From the NCBI RefSeq assembly GCF_000004075.3, contig NC_026657.2, positions 29,854,408 through 29,918,407 of the forward strand: a stretch of DNA of 64,000 bases, written 5' to 3'. This DNA comes from Cucumis sativus (Eukaryota; Streptophyta; Magnoliopsida; Cucurbitales; Cucurbitaceae). This document shows positions 23,682 through 35,400 of the stretch, piece by piece (the first letter of the stretch is position 1; each line of letters starts with the position of its first letter). Both the position numbers and the translations under genes were made by a program. The notes beneath the pieces were generated by a model. That model was not told the origin of the DNA. It ran no database searches and was given only the letters and a program-made list of their open reading frames with translations.

Positions 23682-24832
23682 TTTGCATTGAAGAACTTAC
23701 CTCACGCCAATGGCAGCAACTAGACCAGGATTGCTGAAAACAAAAAAGTGATGGGGTTTCAAGTTTTCTTTGAAACCCTTCAATCTGATAAAACAATAAC
23801 CCGAAAACATGGAAAAGACAGAGAGAAAGAGAATCAAAATAGGGGTTTTGGTCTATTCCATTGACATTCATATGAATGTTTGCGAAAGCTGGTTTTTTGA
23901 GCTATTACAGGTATTTGATATGGTTACATTATCCATTTTCCATTCTTGACGCGGAAAATTAAGCTAATTCAAAAAAAAAAAAAAGAGAGAAGAAAGTGAC
24001 ATGACAACAAACAAAACTAATTACTGGATATAAAGCTTTAATTAACAGAATTATGAAAACCACTTATCTAATCCGTGACGTTTTCTTTAATTAGATAACA
24101 ATTGACTTTACAACAAAGATGATAATCAAGCAGATAATGTGATACTACCTAGCGAAGGGGTTATACGCTTCTACTCTCTCCAACCTCATCTTCTACGTTG
24201 GACTTTGACATTTAAAAGTCATTATACATTTTGAAACGATTGAAAGTGAGGGTAAGCATATCAAAGGTTTTAACGATAAGGTAATCTTTGTGGACAAAAT
24301 ATTTTTTTATTCATTTCTATTCCCTAAAATGTCAGTATATTTAATAATCTTATGTGTATGTTTTATATATATATATAAAAAATGTGACACTGAAGGTTGA
24401 TGACGAACAATATATATATATATGGTAGAGATAGTGTATGTGCAAAGTAGGTGAAATACATACTGTCTGTAACCACAAATATGTGTTCACATACCTTAGT
24501 TATGCTACACAAAAATACAGTGTACAACTATAAACTACACAAAACACTATCATAACCAATATATATCATCAATTTTTATTTTAAATATTATGTATATAAA
24601 AGATGAATTTTATTTTTCAGAAATAGAAATTGATACGAACAAAAATAAAAAATTATTAAACTATGGAAGGAAGGAAACCTAACAATAAGGAGAAAACGAT
24701 ATTAAGAAAATATAATTTGTTACATTTGAGAGTATTTTGGTTTTATGGTTTTTTTTAAGATATACCTATAATCAACCAATACTAAATATTAGGGAGAATT
24801 ACCTAATTAGTCCATTTAGACCAGGATTCGGC

Positions 24833-24902
24833 CCATTTCTTCAGATATTATTTGGGCTTTTATAACTGATAAAAGCCCAATCCTTCCCAAAGTATTGGGC
24901 TT
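24833..24902. promoter_or_regulatory. Cluster of GCCCA/TGGGC (site II-like) motifs with a perfect inverted repeat
   Basis: GGCCCA lies at about 24834-24839, TTGGGCTTTTAT at 24852-24863, its exact reverse complement at 24869-24880, and another TTGGGCTTT at about 24894-24902. GCCCA elements are TCP-bound site II motifs common in housekeeping promoters. The cluster lies about 1.2 kb upstream of the RING-CH start and 1.4 kb upstream of the DUF7870 start, farther than usual, so which gene it serves is unclear. Confidence 0.5.
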
Positions 24903-25778
24903 TGTTGCTAAGCTCTCGTCCCATACACTTGTTTATCCACTTCTTTAAAAGCTTTTATAGTAGTAATAATAATTATTATTATTAATTGTACAAAGTATTT
25001 GTAGTTTGGTTTAGGTTTTAATTGTGCACTCAAACTATGAAATTTCTCACTTTAATTCGAATTCAATATTGCTGGGAGTTTAACCGTGTTTGAACCATAA
25101 TTAAATAACATTTGAACTTGAGGGACCAAAAAGACACAAATATCAAACATGAACCAAAAGTGCATTTTGTTTATTTTTTATAGATAAGTAAATATAATTT
25201 TAAAAGATAAACAAGAATGTAGATTAAATTAAAGATAGCACAAGAAATAAATCTATTTACCATACATAACCAAACAAGTTTAACTAACAAAAGAGATTTG
25301 ATAAATTTAGCTATATTTTATAAATAGTTTAAAAATTATGAAAAATGACTTTTAAAAAATAAAACGAAGATATTTACTAAAACAATTTGAAAAAGAAAAA
25401 AAAAAAGGTCACATCACCACCCTAAAAAATACCACCATTGGACCTAATATATTTGGTGATGGTTTAGATCTACCCATTTAACTAGAACTAAATTTAAGCA
25501 GGATCTACCAATATGAAAACTAAGATTAGATAGTAAAATTGAATAATTAAAGATATGAAGTATTTAAAATGTTGTAAGTAAAAGAAAGTAGTTTTAAATG
25601 AAGTAAAAAGGTTGCAGTAATTGTTAGAAAAGAAAAGGTGATAATATTGAGTACAATAATTGATTGTTTAATGTGATGAGAGCTACTTTGTACTGTGTGT
25701 CTCCCAACAAAGCTTTTGCATCCCAATAATTTAGGTCCCACCCTCTTCTAATCTCAAAATCCATCCGTTCATTTATTG

Positions 25779-25827
25779 ACACGTGTACTATTACTTCTAC
25801 ATCTTAGAATATCTCCTCCTGCCACGT
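25779..25827. promoter_or_regulatory. G-box ACACGTGT plus a CCACGT element upstream of the DUF7870 gene
   Basis: A palindromic ACACGTGT at 25779-25786 and CCACGT at 25822-25827 lie about 500 bases upstream of the start codon. ACGT-core elements bind bZIP and bHLH factors (light or ABA response). Two within 50 bases is suggestive; the function is inferred. Confidence 0.5.
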
Positions 25828-26010
25828 AATACCCAGAGTGGCACACCATTCCGTTATTTCACACTATTAATACCACCACTCGATTTAGATCTACTTCCAT
25901 TCTTCTTCTTCTCCTTCTTCTTCACTCTCGAAGCCCTACGACTGAGTATTGATTTTCAAATTCGATCTCGATCTTCAGTTTCTTTGCTCTGGGAAGTCGA
26001 TTTTTTAACA

Positions 26011-26021
26011 ATGTGATGTAG
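26011..26021 (+). promoter_or_regulatory. Overlapping minimal AUG-stop upstream ORFs in the DUF7870 leader
   Basis: ATGTGATGTAG contains ATG-TGA and, sharing its A, ATG-TAG. Both are start-stop elements. A third tiny uORF (ATG GTT TGA) lies at 26037-26045. These would matter only if the leader is transcribed and unspliced here. Confidence 0.5.
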
Positions 26022-26061
26022 TTTTCTTTCTCAATCATGGTTTGATTTTCGTTCTTCAACG

Positions 26062-26190
26062 ATGGTGATTTGGGACGGGAAAATGATTCGGAGGATGAGG
26101 ATTCCGATGAGGGTTTGGTTAATTTTTCAAAAATCTATGGGGCTCCTCGTGGGTGGAAATCACACATCTTCCAGGTTTTGTACTCGCTAA
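26062..26190 (+). other. 42-codon upstream ORF in the DUF7870 leader
   Basis: Starts MVIWDGKM and ends at a TAA, 134 bases before the main start codon. It is basic and Met-rich and looks like no family I know, so it is probably a regulatory uORF or chance. Another frame across the same bases reads as an acidic, more protein-like stretch but has no ATG. Confidence 0.35.
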
Positions 26191-26324
26191 TTCTTTCCTT
26201 CAATCTGGTTTTTGATTCTCTCTGTTATTGTTATTTTGAGGAATTGTTTCCTATTTGCTACGTCTTTCACGACGTTGAACGTTGAACGAACTCTGAGCGG
26301 GGATTGGGAGTGGACATTGAAGAA

Positions 26325-27767
26325 ATGAATTTGAAGGCTGTGAAATGGCAGATCATTCATGGGGCATTGGCCAGGCGTATTGTTGTTCGAATTTTCCTTC
26401 TCGCCTTGGCTGTTTCGGCTGTTCCTTTGTTGCATATTTTTATGGGGGCTGATTTTGGAGTGATTCCGTCGGTGATCTTTCGCGATTGTGCTGTGAAGTA
26501 TGGTGATGTGGAAGCGAAAGTTTCTCGAGGATCGTATATGTTTCAAGGTCATTTTCTGAATTCAATTTGGGTGCCATTTGTAGCGATGCACTGTGAGGAG
26601 TATAAGAATCTGACGACTAATGTCGTTGCGGAGTTAATGGAGAAGAAACTTTTGAATCATACTGCTAAATCTCTGTGCGTTGGAGAGGGATCGGGATCTG
26701 CCGTTTTGGCACTGAGGGACATAGGATTCAGTGATGTTATCGGTGTTGGTCAACACCGATTTTTCTCTCTAAGGAGAAAACAATTCGTTTACGAACTGGA
26801 CTTTAAGAGTGGATACTTTGATTTTGTTTTCTCTAGAGATCTAGACAGGTATTCAGTCCCTGCACTTTTGGTGCTCGAGATCGAGCGTGTGCTTCGGCCT
26901 GGTGGAATTGGGGCCGTTATTGTGTCCACGAGTGAGTCAATGCCAAATAATTTGATTAGAGCTGCGACCCCAGTTTCATCTTTGCTGAAAACTTCCACTG
27001 TGATGCATGTTGGCCATGTTAACAACTTAACTCTGGTTGTATTTAAGAAGAAATTCGAAGAATATCGCCATTTGGAGGAGCCTCGCCTATCGTCTGAATG
27101 TCGCTCTCTGACAAGGAACAAGCCTTTGATTCCAAAACTGGAGCCTCTTGTGAAGGAAAGACCTGTGGGATTTGACAAAAAGTTGTCTTATTTACCAAAG
27201 TTTGTTGATGTTTCCAGTGGGAAAAGGTTGATATACGTTAATATTGGAACAGGGAAACGCTTGAATCACACAAACACAGACTGGTTTCCACCTTCCTATC
27301 CTGTGGCACGCAGAGATTTTAATGTTTATTTTGTTGATCATGACATGTCTTCTCTCGCCACCCATATTCATAACCCCGGAGTCACGTTTGTTTATCATCC
27401 CGCCCTAGCAGGAACTGATCAGACAACAGATAGCGACGATGCTGCCGATGACGAAGATGAAGAACCTTACATTGACGACGAGTTTGATTTTCTGTCTTGG
27501 TTCAAGGAAACTGTGCAGCATTCCGATTTCGTCGTCTTGAAGATGGATGCAGGGAAGGAAGAACTGAAGTTTCTGTCAGATTTATTCGAAAGTGGGGTTA
27601 TTTGTTGGGTGGATGAGGTGTTTCTGAGCTGCAGAGATGGAGTTGATGAAGAAGATGGTGATCTGAAGAAAAGAGAATGTACGGATTTGTACAAGGATTT
27701 GAGGAACAGTGGTGTTTATGTCCATCAATGGTTTCTCGATGCTGTTCCTTCATCCATGAAAATCTGA
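26325..27767 (+). CDS. DUF7870 / SAM-dependent methyltransferase-like membrane protein
   Basis: Single exon, 480 residues from the ATG that begins MNLKAVKWQIIHGALARR, the usual start of the family; the frame opens upstream but without an ATG. A hydrophobic segment at about residues 18-40 is a probable signal anchor for the secretory pathway. A Rossmann-like motif SLCVGEGSGSA (about 116-126) and VLRPGGIGAVIV (about 189-200) resemble methyltransferase motif I and the post-motif strand. The C-terminal half matches the plant DUF7870 module, with an acidic insert (about 368-386) and a VYVHQWF box near the end. Catalytic activity and substrate are not established for the family. N-linked sites such as NLT and NHT are present, fitting a luminal domain. 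The leader is rich in upstream ATGs, so translation may be held down. Confidence 0.9.
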   Translation: MNLKAVKWQIIHGALARRIVVRIFLLALAVSAVPLLHIFMGADFGVIPSVIFRDCAVKYGDVEAKVSRGSYMFQGHFLNSIWVPFVAMHCEEYKNLTTNVVAELMEKKLLNHTAKSLCVGEGSGSAVLALRDIGFSDVIGVGQHRFFSLRRKQFVYELDFKSGYFDFVFSRDLDRYSVPALLVLEIERVLRPGGIGAVIVSTSESMPNNLIRAATPVSSLLKTSTVMHVGHVNNLTLVVFKKKFEEYRHLEEPRLSSECRSLTRNKPLIPKLEPLVKERPVGFDKKLSYLPKFVDVSSGKRLIYVNIGTGKRLNHTNTDWFPPSYPVARRDFNVYFVDHDMSSLATHIHNPGVTFVYHPALAGTDQTTDSDDAADDEDEEPYIDDEFDFLSWFKETVQHSDFVVLKMDAGKEELKFLSDLFESGVICWVDEVFLSCRDGVDEEDGDLKKRECTDLYKDLRNSGVYVHQWFLDAVPSSMKI

Positions 27768-28762
27768 AGTTGTTTACTTTGGTTCATGGTTGGTAAGTAA
27801 AAATGCTGATGAGTTGCTATGTGGTTGAGCGCTCAATTAGACTTATAATAACCAACCACTTCGTTTACTATTTTCTGCTTTTGACTTTTTTCAAGTATTG
27901 AAGCAATGAACTGAATCTGCATGGTTTTTGTTTAGAATAAAGAACTCTTGTATGAGTTTGCTTTATGATGGTTGGTGGTGTTGTTGATGCATTCAATATT
28001 TTAATATGATTATATGAGTTGATGAATTTCTTAGGTCTCCTACTTTTGATTTATATTATATTGTTAATCATAGTCATGATGTGTTTGCACCGACAATGGG
28101 GAGTTTTATTAGTGCCTCTAATGTATGATGTGACATGAATTATACATTATTAATATTAGGTGTATGATATACTTCCAAATCCAATAATGAGTGACCGATT
28201 TAATTGGTTTGATAGGAAATCACATTCTCTATCATTGCCGGAGATGTCGAATATTATTTCTAGTACTATGGTTTCTTCAATTGTTGTTGATTAGTAGTGC
28301 GAGTTAAAGTAATACTCCACTCATCTTTCCATTTAGTTGAATAAAACAAAAGTTTAACATGATTAAGAGTTGAGAGTAGAAAATTTTAAATAGAAACCAA
28401 TCAACTCTTGACATGGCCTTTCTCTTGATAATCATCACTGCATCAAAACAGAAATATTATTACCTTTTAATTTGTATTTGATATATGCTTTGTTCTCACG
28501 TAAGTTTGTTTTAAATTTTGATTTTAAAATTCAAAGCTTTATTTAAAAATGATGAAGAATAAAGCAAAATGAAAAAGTGGATGTGGAAGTTTAATTTTTG
28601 ATTAAATTATAAGTTTAGTATCTGATCTTATATCTACTTAATTACTACCCTTTAAAAGAAAGTTTTTTTTAAAAAAATACAAAAAAAAAAAAAAATCATC
28701 AAAATATTTATAAAATATTAAAGAAAAAAGTTTAGTTCTATCAATCATATGACAAATGCACT

Positions 28763-28860
28763 TATAGACACTTATAAGTCTTCGGATTGATTGAGAAATT
28801 TTGCATATTTTATAGACACTTATAAGTGTTCGGATTGATTGAAAATTTTTGCATATTTTG
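28763..28860. repeat. Two-copy tandem repeat, 48-49-base unit
   Basis: Each unit contains ATAGACACTTATAAG, then TTCGGATTGATTGA and a TTTTGCATATTTT tail. The two copies differ at only a few positions, so the duplication is fairly recent. Confidence 0.85.
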
Positions 28861-29417
28861 TAAATATTCACGAGTTTTCATCGTTTGATGTTGGAAGAAA
28901 CTTCAGGAGTTGCCACCAACTGTTGCACGTTACCAAAGGAAGAAGAGAACAACACAACTTTGTTTGTTGTCTTTGTTGCCTGCTTGGAAGTAAAATACAT
29001 CAAAGAGAGTGATATCATTGCAAAGACAAAATACAATGAATAGATCTAAAGAAAGACGGCAAGAGAGGAGGAAGAAGACGATAAGAAAAGAAGAGTCCCG
29101 AGATCACAAAGGAAGAAAAATATATTTTAAAAGGTTCGATAAACAGTGACATTATTTCATTTATTCTTTTTGTAACGCATCATTATGAGTGACATTGAGG
29201 AAAGAACCTCAACCATTGAAAAGGCATAATGAATGTGGCGTTGATTGTACAAGTTGACTTGCCAGTGCGGGTAGAGATGGTAAGTACATTAATCAAGTCC
29301 AATTAGCTTAGCATATCGTATACAACGTCCACAATTGTCGAGTTAACTTTGATGTTGGAATAGAAATCTTAGACACTTCGAAGGTGTAAAGACGAGAATG
29401 GACATACTAATATACAT

Positions 29418-29448
29418 ATACCAATACCAATACCAATACCAATACCAA
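29418..29448. repeat. (CCAATA)5 hexamer repeat
   Basis: Five near-perfect CCAATA units in the spacer downstream of the LUL gene. Confidence 0.85.
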
Positions 29449-29797
29449 GATGCTAGAAGTGATTAAACAAAAAGAAAAAATGGCAAAGGATTTGAAGTCA
29501 AACAAAACGTGGCTCAGCTCAAGTATATATAGTAGAGATAAATTCTAGAGACACTTCCGATGATGAGAATACAGGCACAACTGTTTACAATTTCCTTCTT
29601 TCTTTTTCTTCTTCCATTGCACAATCTCACAATGTGCTGACAATAAGCTTAGAGCTTTCCTTTCTTGATTATTTAGAACATGTAGAAAATTCGGGGGAAA
29701 TAAAATCAATTCAGATGATGCAAAAAAAAAAAGAAATGCAATAAACACAGTGCTGTACAGAGTTTGCTTCAATGGCGGTATAACAATAGTACCATTT

Positions 29798-32494
29798 TTA
29801 ACTTTCTTCTGGCCCATTGCTGACCCTTATCTCTAAGAGCCTATCCACAGGTTGTCTGCAAATCGGGCATCGATTCGTCTGGAACCTCAGTACCTTAGCA
29901 CAACCACTACACATACACTGCCAACAAAAAGAGAACAAGTTAATCATCCTGAAGATGTGATTGTAGTGAGCTCAGATGCATCCTGGACAGATTAAACTAT
30001 GAAAGAGAACGTTGTTGTTACCATGTGTCGGCAGGGAAGGACAGTCGTGTCCCGTGGCTCTGACAAGCAAATGACACATTCCTTTCCAGGGTCATTTCCA
30101 TCAACATCTCCCTCAACTGAATTGCCAATGCCATATATCTCCTGTAGTTCATATCTCATACCATTGACCCACAGGATTTGTTTCAACACTCTTACCTGAT
30201 ATTCACCTTTATCTTTCTCAAACACTGCTTGTGTTATCTGAGAATTCATGGGATCAGGTACCGGGGTACCATCTGGGCCAGTTTGGGTGTCTGTGGAAGC
30301 TTCAGCTTTTACGACTAGTGGATAGACATCGGTGTCATTCACTTTCAAAAACTCAGACTCTTCAAACTTTGAGAAATCTATTCCTGTTCCAGAAGGTTGT
30401 CTGAACTTCTGTCCAAGCCCTTGCTCGAAATGAACGGTTATTGGTTGAAAAATGTCTTCTTTTACAGGGGTCAAGTTACAATCTTCACCTTCTTTCGCAA
30501 AGAAGAAGATGGTGATACTGTTTCAAGATAAGAGAGACTCAGATTCTCATGCTAGCAGATCTCAAATAAAAGAAACAAGAAATTTAATTGTAAAAACATC
30601 ATGACAACCACAGGAAAAGTACCCCATCGTGAAGGATCAAGTAAATAACTAAATAGAATAAAATTGAACAATTGACAGCACTAAGATGACAGATGCTAAA
30701 AAAAAGAAAGAAAAACAGAAAAGCGATCTAAAGAATGTTTTCAAATGCTCTTAAGGCTTATCCCCTAAGGTTTGTCTCAAGGATCTTTGGTTCAGAGACT
30801 TGAGCTACCTCTAATTCATAAGATGCTCAGACTAATGCCTTCATGAAAATCGAGAATGCATCAAGAATTGGAAGACTTATGGACTATAACAATAGTTAAA
30901 ATAATAACACCAGTTTATTGTCCTATTTATAAGTCAACTTACATGTGTGTCATACTAATACAACATGGGCTTGGAATACATTTCATTATATTACTTTCAC
31001 TAAGACTTGAAGGAGCCCCATGAAAATGAAAGGTTAAGGAAAGACCAAACACTCGACCCCTTCAGAATAGTGATAGTGATAGTAGGAAGGAGTAAGAACC
31101 TTTGCTTTAAAAAGTGATGATGAACGTAAAATCTTTTATGTGGCCATGATTCACGGTTTACAAACATATGATTTCATTTATGATTCTGTGTATGAACTTC
31201 AGCCTCGCCACTGAAAACAAGACCTTAAGACTACTAAATAAGCCTTATAAAAAATTGCCTCTAATCAAACTCATAAGCAAGCGAAAGGAAAGGACTGTCC
31301 ACATTTTCCATCTTTTGATTTTTGGTGAGTTGAGGAGGGAGCGGGATGGCAATCAATAAGTTAAGGTTTAATAAACGATTGTAGGTGAATACAACCTATA
31401 ATAGCAGCATAATCAACAAATTCCTATAAGTCAACTTGAACATAGCTCAGATAATCACAAGGCCGCAGGTTCAAATCCCCTTCCCTGATGCACAGAGATT
31501 TAAAAGAAAAAACCAACAACAAACACCTACAGTCTTGATTAAGGTGTGTTAAAATTCAAGCCCAAAAGCTAGCATTCACAACAATATACACCTGAAGTTG
31601 AGTCAGTTTAGTTCCAAGGAGTTAAACATCTCAATCGTCTCTAACCGTAGGGAAAATTCTCCTTTTCACCACCTCAGAGAACTGCTGCTTCACAATTTTA
31701 ATCATTAAACATCTATGAAAAACAAGAGAACACGACTTGTTCCAATCATTTTTAACAAGCATGGAAGGTTTCTTGAAATCTACATCAAAACACACAAGGC
31801 TATAATTCTTTAAGCAAAATAAACCATGCAAGACTTGTTCAACCACTTTGCTCCTCAGTATCAGAAAAACAAAAAACAAATAAAATCAGACCGAACAATT
31901 CTAAAAACCCATCAAATACCTTCAATTAACAATCACAGATACAAAAAAATAATAATAATAAATATAAAAAAAAAAGCTCCCAAGATTAGAACAAAACACA
32001 AACCTCCCAGCAACGGTGGCATCGAACGTGAACGATACAAGGAATTGCCCCGGATTTTCTTCATCAGGTTCAACCTTAAGAGTTTCCTTCTTGAGATTAA
32101 CATCATTCCGTATAGTAACCGCCTTCTGATGCTCTACATAGGGCGTTTGAGGCGGCATAGGAGGGCCATAAGGGTATCTCCCACCGACCCAATGAGCAGG
32201 ATCCATCTGGGGATGACCTCCACGATGGTGATGATCGTAAGGCGCCGGTAGAGGCATCGGCATGGATGGGGGTGGACCAGGTGGCGGTGGAAAGTAGCCA
32301 GGATACTGGTAATACGGCGGGGGATGATTGGGATGGTTGGGGTATTGAGTTGGGTAAGGCGTAGCGGCAGCGAAAACGTATCGATTACTTGTAATTTCGG
32401 GTTGGGGTGGTGGAGGAGGTGGGGGAGTAGGGTGATTCCGGCGAGTACCGTGTCTTCTACGGGCATTGGAACCGGAGCTGCCAATGTTACCCAT
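29798..32494 (-). CDS. LUL: LOG2/LUL-type RING E3 ubiquitin ligase, three exons
   Basis: Exons on the minus strand: 32494-32004, 30517-30022 and 29917-29798 (1107 bases, 368 residues). The protein begins MGNIGSSG, a good N-myristoylation signal (Gly2, Ser6), so it is probably membrane-attached. Residues about 20-120 are Pro/Tyr/His-rich and low-complexity. A conserved domain shared by plant LUL proteins and animal MGRN1 spans about 130-290, including KGEYQVRV and [11 protein letters not shown]. The C3HC4 RING has C311, C314, C326, H328, C332, C335, C346 and C349. In Arabidopsis, LOG2 works with the amino-acid export regulator GDU1 and ubiquitinates it; that role is known of the family, not shown here. 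Intron 1 is 1.5 kb and holds a SINE-like piece. The leader carries a TTC repeat (about 32575-32597 on the plus strand). Confidence 0.94.
31432..31510 (+). mobile_element. Probable tRNA-derived SINE fragment in LUL intron 1
   Basis: An RNA polymerase III A-box-like TAGCTCAGATA at 31443-31453 is followed 14 bases later by a B box GGTTCAAATCC at 31468-31478. No cloverleaf stems can be formed, so this is not a tRNA gene. The arrangement is typical of the head of plant SINEs. It lies antisense to the host gene. The 3' end is not clear, and an A-rich stretch starts at about 31501. Confidence 0.5.
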
Positions 32495-35400
32495 GGGGGT
32501 GAATATGTGGTAAAAGGGAAGGGGAATCTGAGAAGAGAAAGGAAAGGGAGAAGAAGGGGAATGAAAAGAGGAGGAAGAAGAAGAAGAAGAAGAAGATATA
32601 GAAGGGAAGGGTGAAATTGGGAGGAAATGACAGAGGAAAGGGGTAAGGAAAATGGGAAAAGAACAGAGAAGAGAGAGAAAGGGGGAGGGGAATGGAGGTT
32701 GGGTGGCGACTATAATGGGGATTGCGTAAAGCTCCACCCAGAAAAACCATCCATTTCAGGATGGGAAGGTCATGACTCTCTTAAACTGAGCTGTTCTTTC
32801 TCTCTCTTTTCCTTTTCCTTTTCCTTTTCCTTTTTCTTTTTTTAAATAATCAAATCAAAGCTAACCCAAAATATGCTTTTTTTATATTTATATATTTATC
32901 TCAATTAACTATTTACATTTTATGCTAAATATTTTGCATATTTCGTCCATTTTTTCAATTTTCCTTTGTTTTATGATTTCTTTTTTTGTAAAGGATAATT
33001 TGTCAAATTAGTGATATTATCTAATTATTATTTATAATTAGAAGGTAGGAGAGTTAATCGGTTAACTTTTAACATCGTTAGTATAAGTATTATGGTAATT
33101 GAGTTGTGGTCGTAAAATAAGTTAATTTTTATTGCATTGGTGACATGGTTTCCTATAAGAGTGTAACAAAAGCTTAAAAAGATTGAAACAACCTGAGTTG
33201 ATTTACTGATTTGCTTCAATTGTTTTAGTATAGACTTAAAACAATTTTGGTTTGTATTTGGACCAAAACAATCACCTAGATAAATGAAGGTGAGGTAATT
33301 ATCCATAGTGGTTTTTCAAGAAGTAAAAACAATAACAAAATAGTTATCAAATGCCGATGATAAATTTAAATTCATATTTATTATATCGAACAATATACAA
33401 ATTATTATAAATCATTATATATATTTATAAGTCCTTGTAAATATTTTATTCCTTTATTAATTTAAGATTTCATGAATGATGATGTAAACTATCTTGATTG
33501 ATTTGTACTTATTTTTGACACCGTCTTCTAAAATAATCCAAAATGAATACAAAGACTTTAATATTTCAAAAAATTAATTTTGATGTTAAAAATTTTCATT
33601 AGATTTTTACAATATCTTACCCCTAAATATAATATTAAACATAAAAGTATTGTAAATGTAAATTAGGACTAACCTTGCTTTTTGACTACAAATCTCACTT
33701 TCTCTGCCATCTTTCTTAAATATTTTATCACTAATATTTTATTGTTCTTATTTTTCAATTCATACTTTTACTACATATATATATAAGGAATTCTAGTGGA
33801 AACAAATCGAATTAGGTTAAATTGAGGAGTATTTTAAAATCAACCCGAACTTTCGAGTTAGTAGAGTTGACAACCCAAATGACCTTAGAAATATTTGCAA
33901 TCTAGTCCAACCCTAAAATTGTAGATTGAGTTTGGTTATCAAGTTGTATAATTTTTTTTCATTTCTAATATTTGTTAAATTAAAAAAACATGATAACATC
34001 ACGTCCATAAATCTACATATCAAAAAAACATCCCTAGAATACAATATTAATCCAATAATACTTAACGAAAAGTTTGAGAACGTCTAGTATTACTTAAAGA
34101 AGAGTCAAATATGAACCAAATTTCTAATCTATTTTTAAAAAAAACATTCTAAACATCATAGTGTAAAACTTAATATAAATGTATATAATATCATTAATTC
34201 ATATTAGATCTGGGATAAACTAAAATTTTCAAACCTCAATCCTAGACTCAACCCGACCCTAAAAAACTTTCAACTTAATCAAAATTTTAAAATAACTCAA
34301 TTAAACTTTTATAATATGAATAGAAAAGTGTAGGTTATTCAAGTTATTGTAAGGGTAAATTTAAAATGAAAATGATAGTATGATATGGATTAGAATGATA
34401 GAGAATTTAAAAAGAAAAAAAAAAGGGAAAGTGGGAAGAAAAAAAGAGTGGTAATAAGAAAAAGGAAATTATGCGTTTTTCCACTAATGAAATTATGTCT
34501 GTTCAAAATAAAGAAACAAATTTGTTATACCCTACCAACCCATACCCATTTTTCTTTTTTAAATAAACAAAATTATTGTCTTTATGCACCACACTAACCC
34601 CATTATATATATATATATATATATATATATGAAGGATAGTTTGCTTCTACTATATTCATATATCAATCATTCTCTCCTTTCTCTATTTAATAAATAAAAA
34701 AGAAATAACTCTTTTTCCTCTTTAATCCCACCAAACAAATTTTTATATTTTCTTTTTAATACCACGAATCTACACATGTGAAAAAAATTTAATAGAATGT
34801 GTAAATAAATTGGACCCATTCAGTATTTGTAAATAGAAATATAATGTGTTTTTAATTAATCTCACATAGTACAAATTGAATATATATGTAAGTATTTGGT
34901 ACTTACACTTAGTTTTAATCGTAAGAAATATATATATACATCATACTGATTTTTAAAATTTTATTTTAATGGCGATAAAAAAATTACTAAATATAATTTA
35001 ATTTTTTAAAAGTAATTAGTAGATATCTATATTAAGAATTGATTAATATGGACATAACACAAAATTGACACAAAAACTTTGTTGAAGTTGGAGTAAAAAA
35101 GGAGGTCAAAATTAGAAAAATGTTAAAATAATACGAGTTTAGATTAAGAAAATACCCCTACACTAAACACTAAAACACAATAAAAGTAATTAATCTTCCG
35201 ACTCCTAATTTTAAATCTAATATATTCTAAGCATGTTTGAAACAGAACTAATTAATAATTTGTGTTAAATTAAAAATACTAAATAAACAGAAACTTAAAA
35301 ATCCTATGGACTAATTTTTTAATAGAACAATAGGATAACAGAACGAGACCATGACTCATGAAAATTTGAAATATTTTAAGAGTAAATTTTGAAGTCACGA

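Larger units (their letters stand above)
23682..26324. other. Divergent promoter region of the RING-CH and DUF7870 genes
   Basis: The left end (to about 23900) is the leader of the minus-strand RING-CH gene. The middle is AT-rich, with a GCCCA-motif cluster at 24833-24902. From about 25770 rightwards lie ACGT-core elements, a TTC-rich patch (25900-25925) and the leader of the plus-strand DUF7870 gene with several upstream ATGs. No protein gene is supported in the stretch. Confidence 0.6.
27768..29797. other. Spacer between convergent DUF7870 and LUL genes
   Basis: The left end (to about 28000) is likely 3' untranslated sequence of the DUF7870 gene, and the right end (about 29540-29797) that of the minus-strand LUL gene. 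It holds a 48-base tandem duplication (28763-28860) and a CCAATA hexamer repeat (29418-29448). A purine-rich patch lies around 29040-29120. No gene is supported. Confidence 0.55.
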
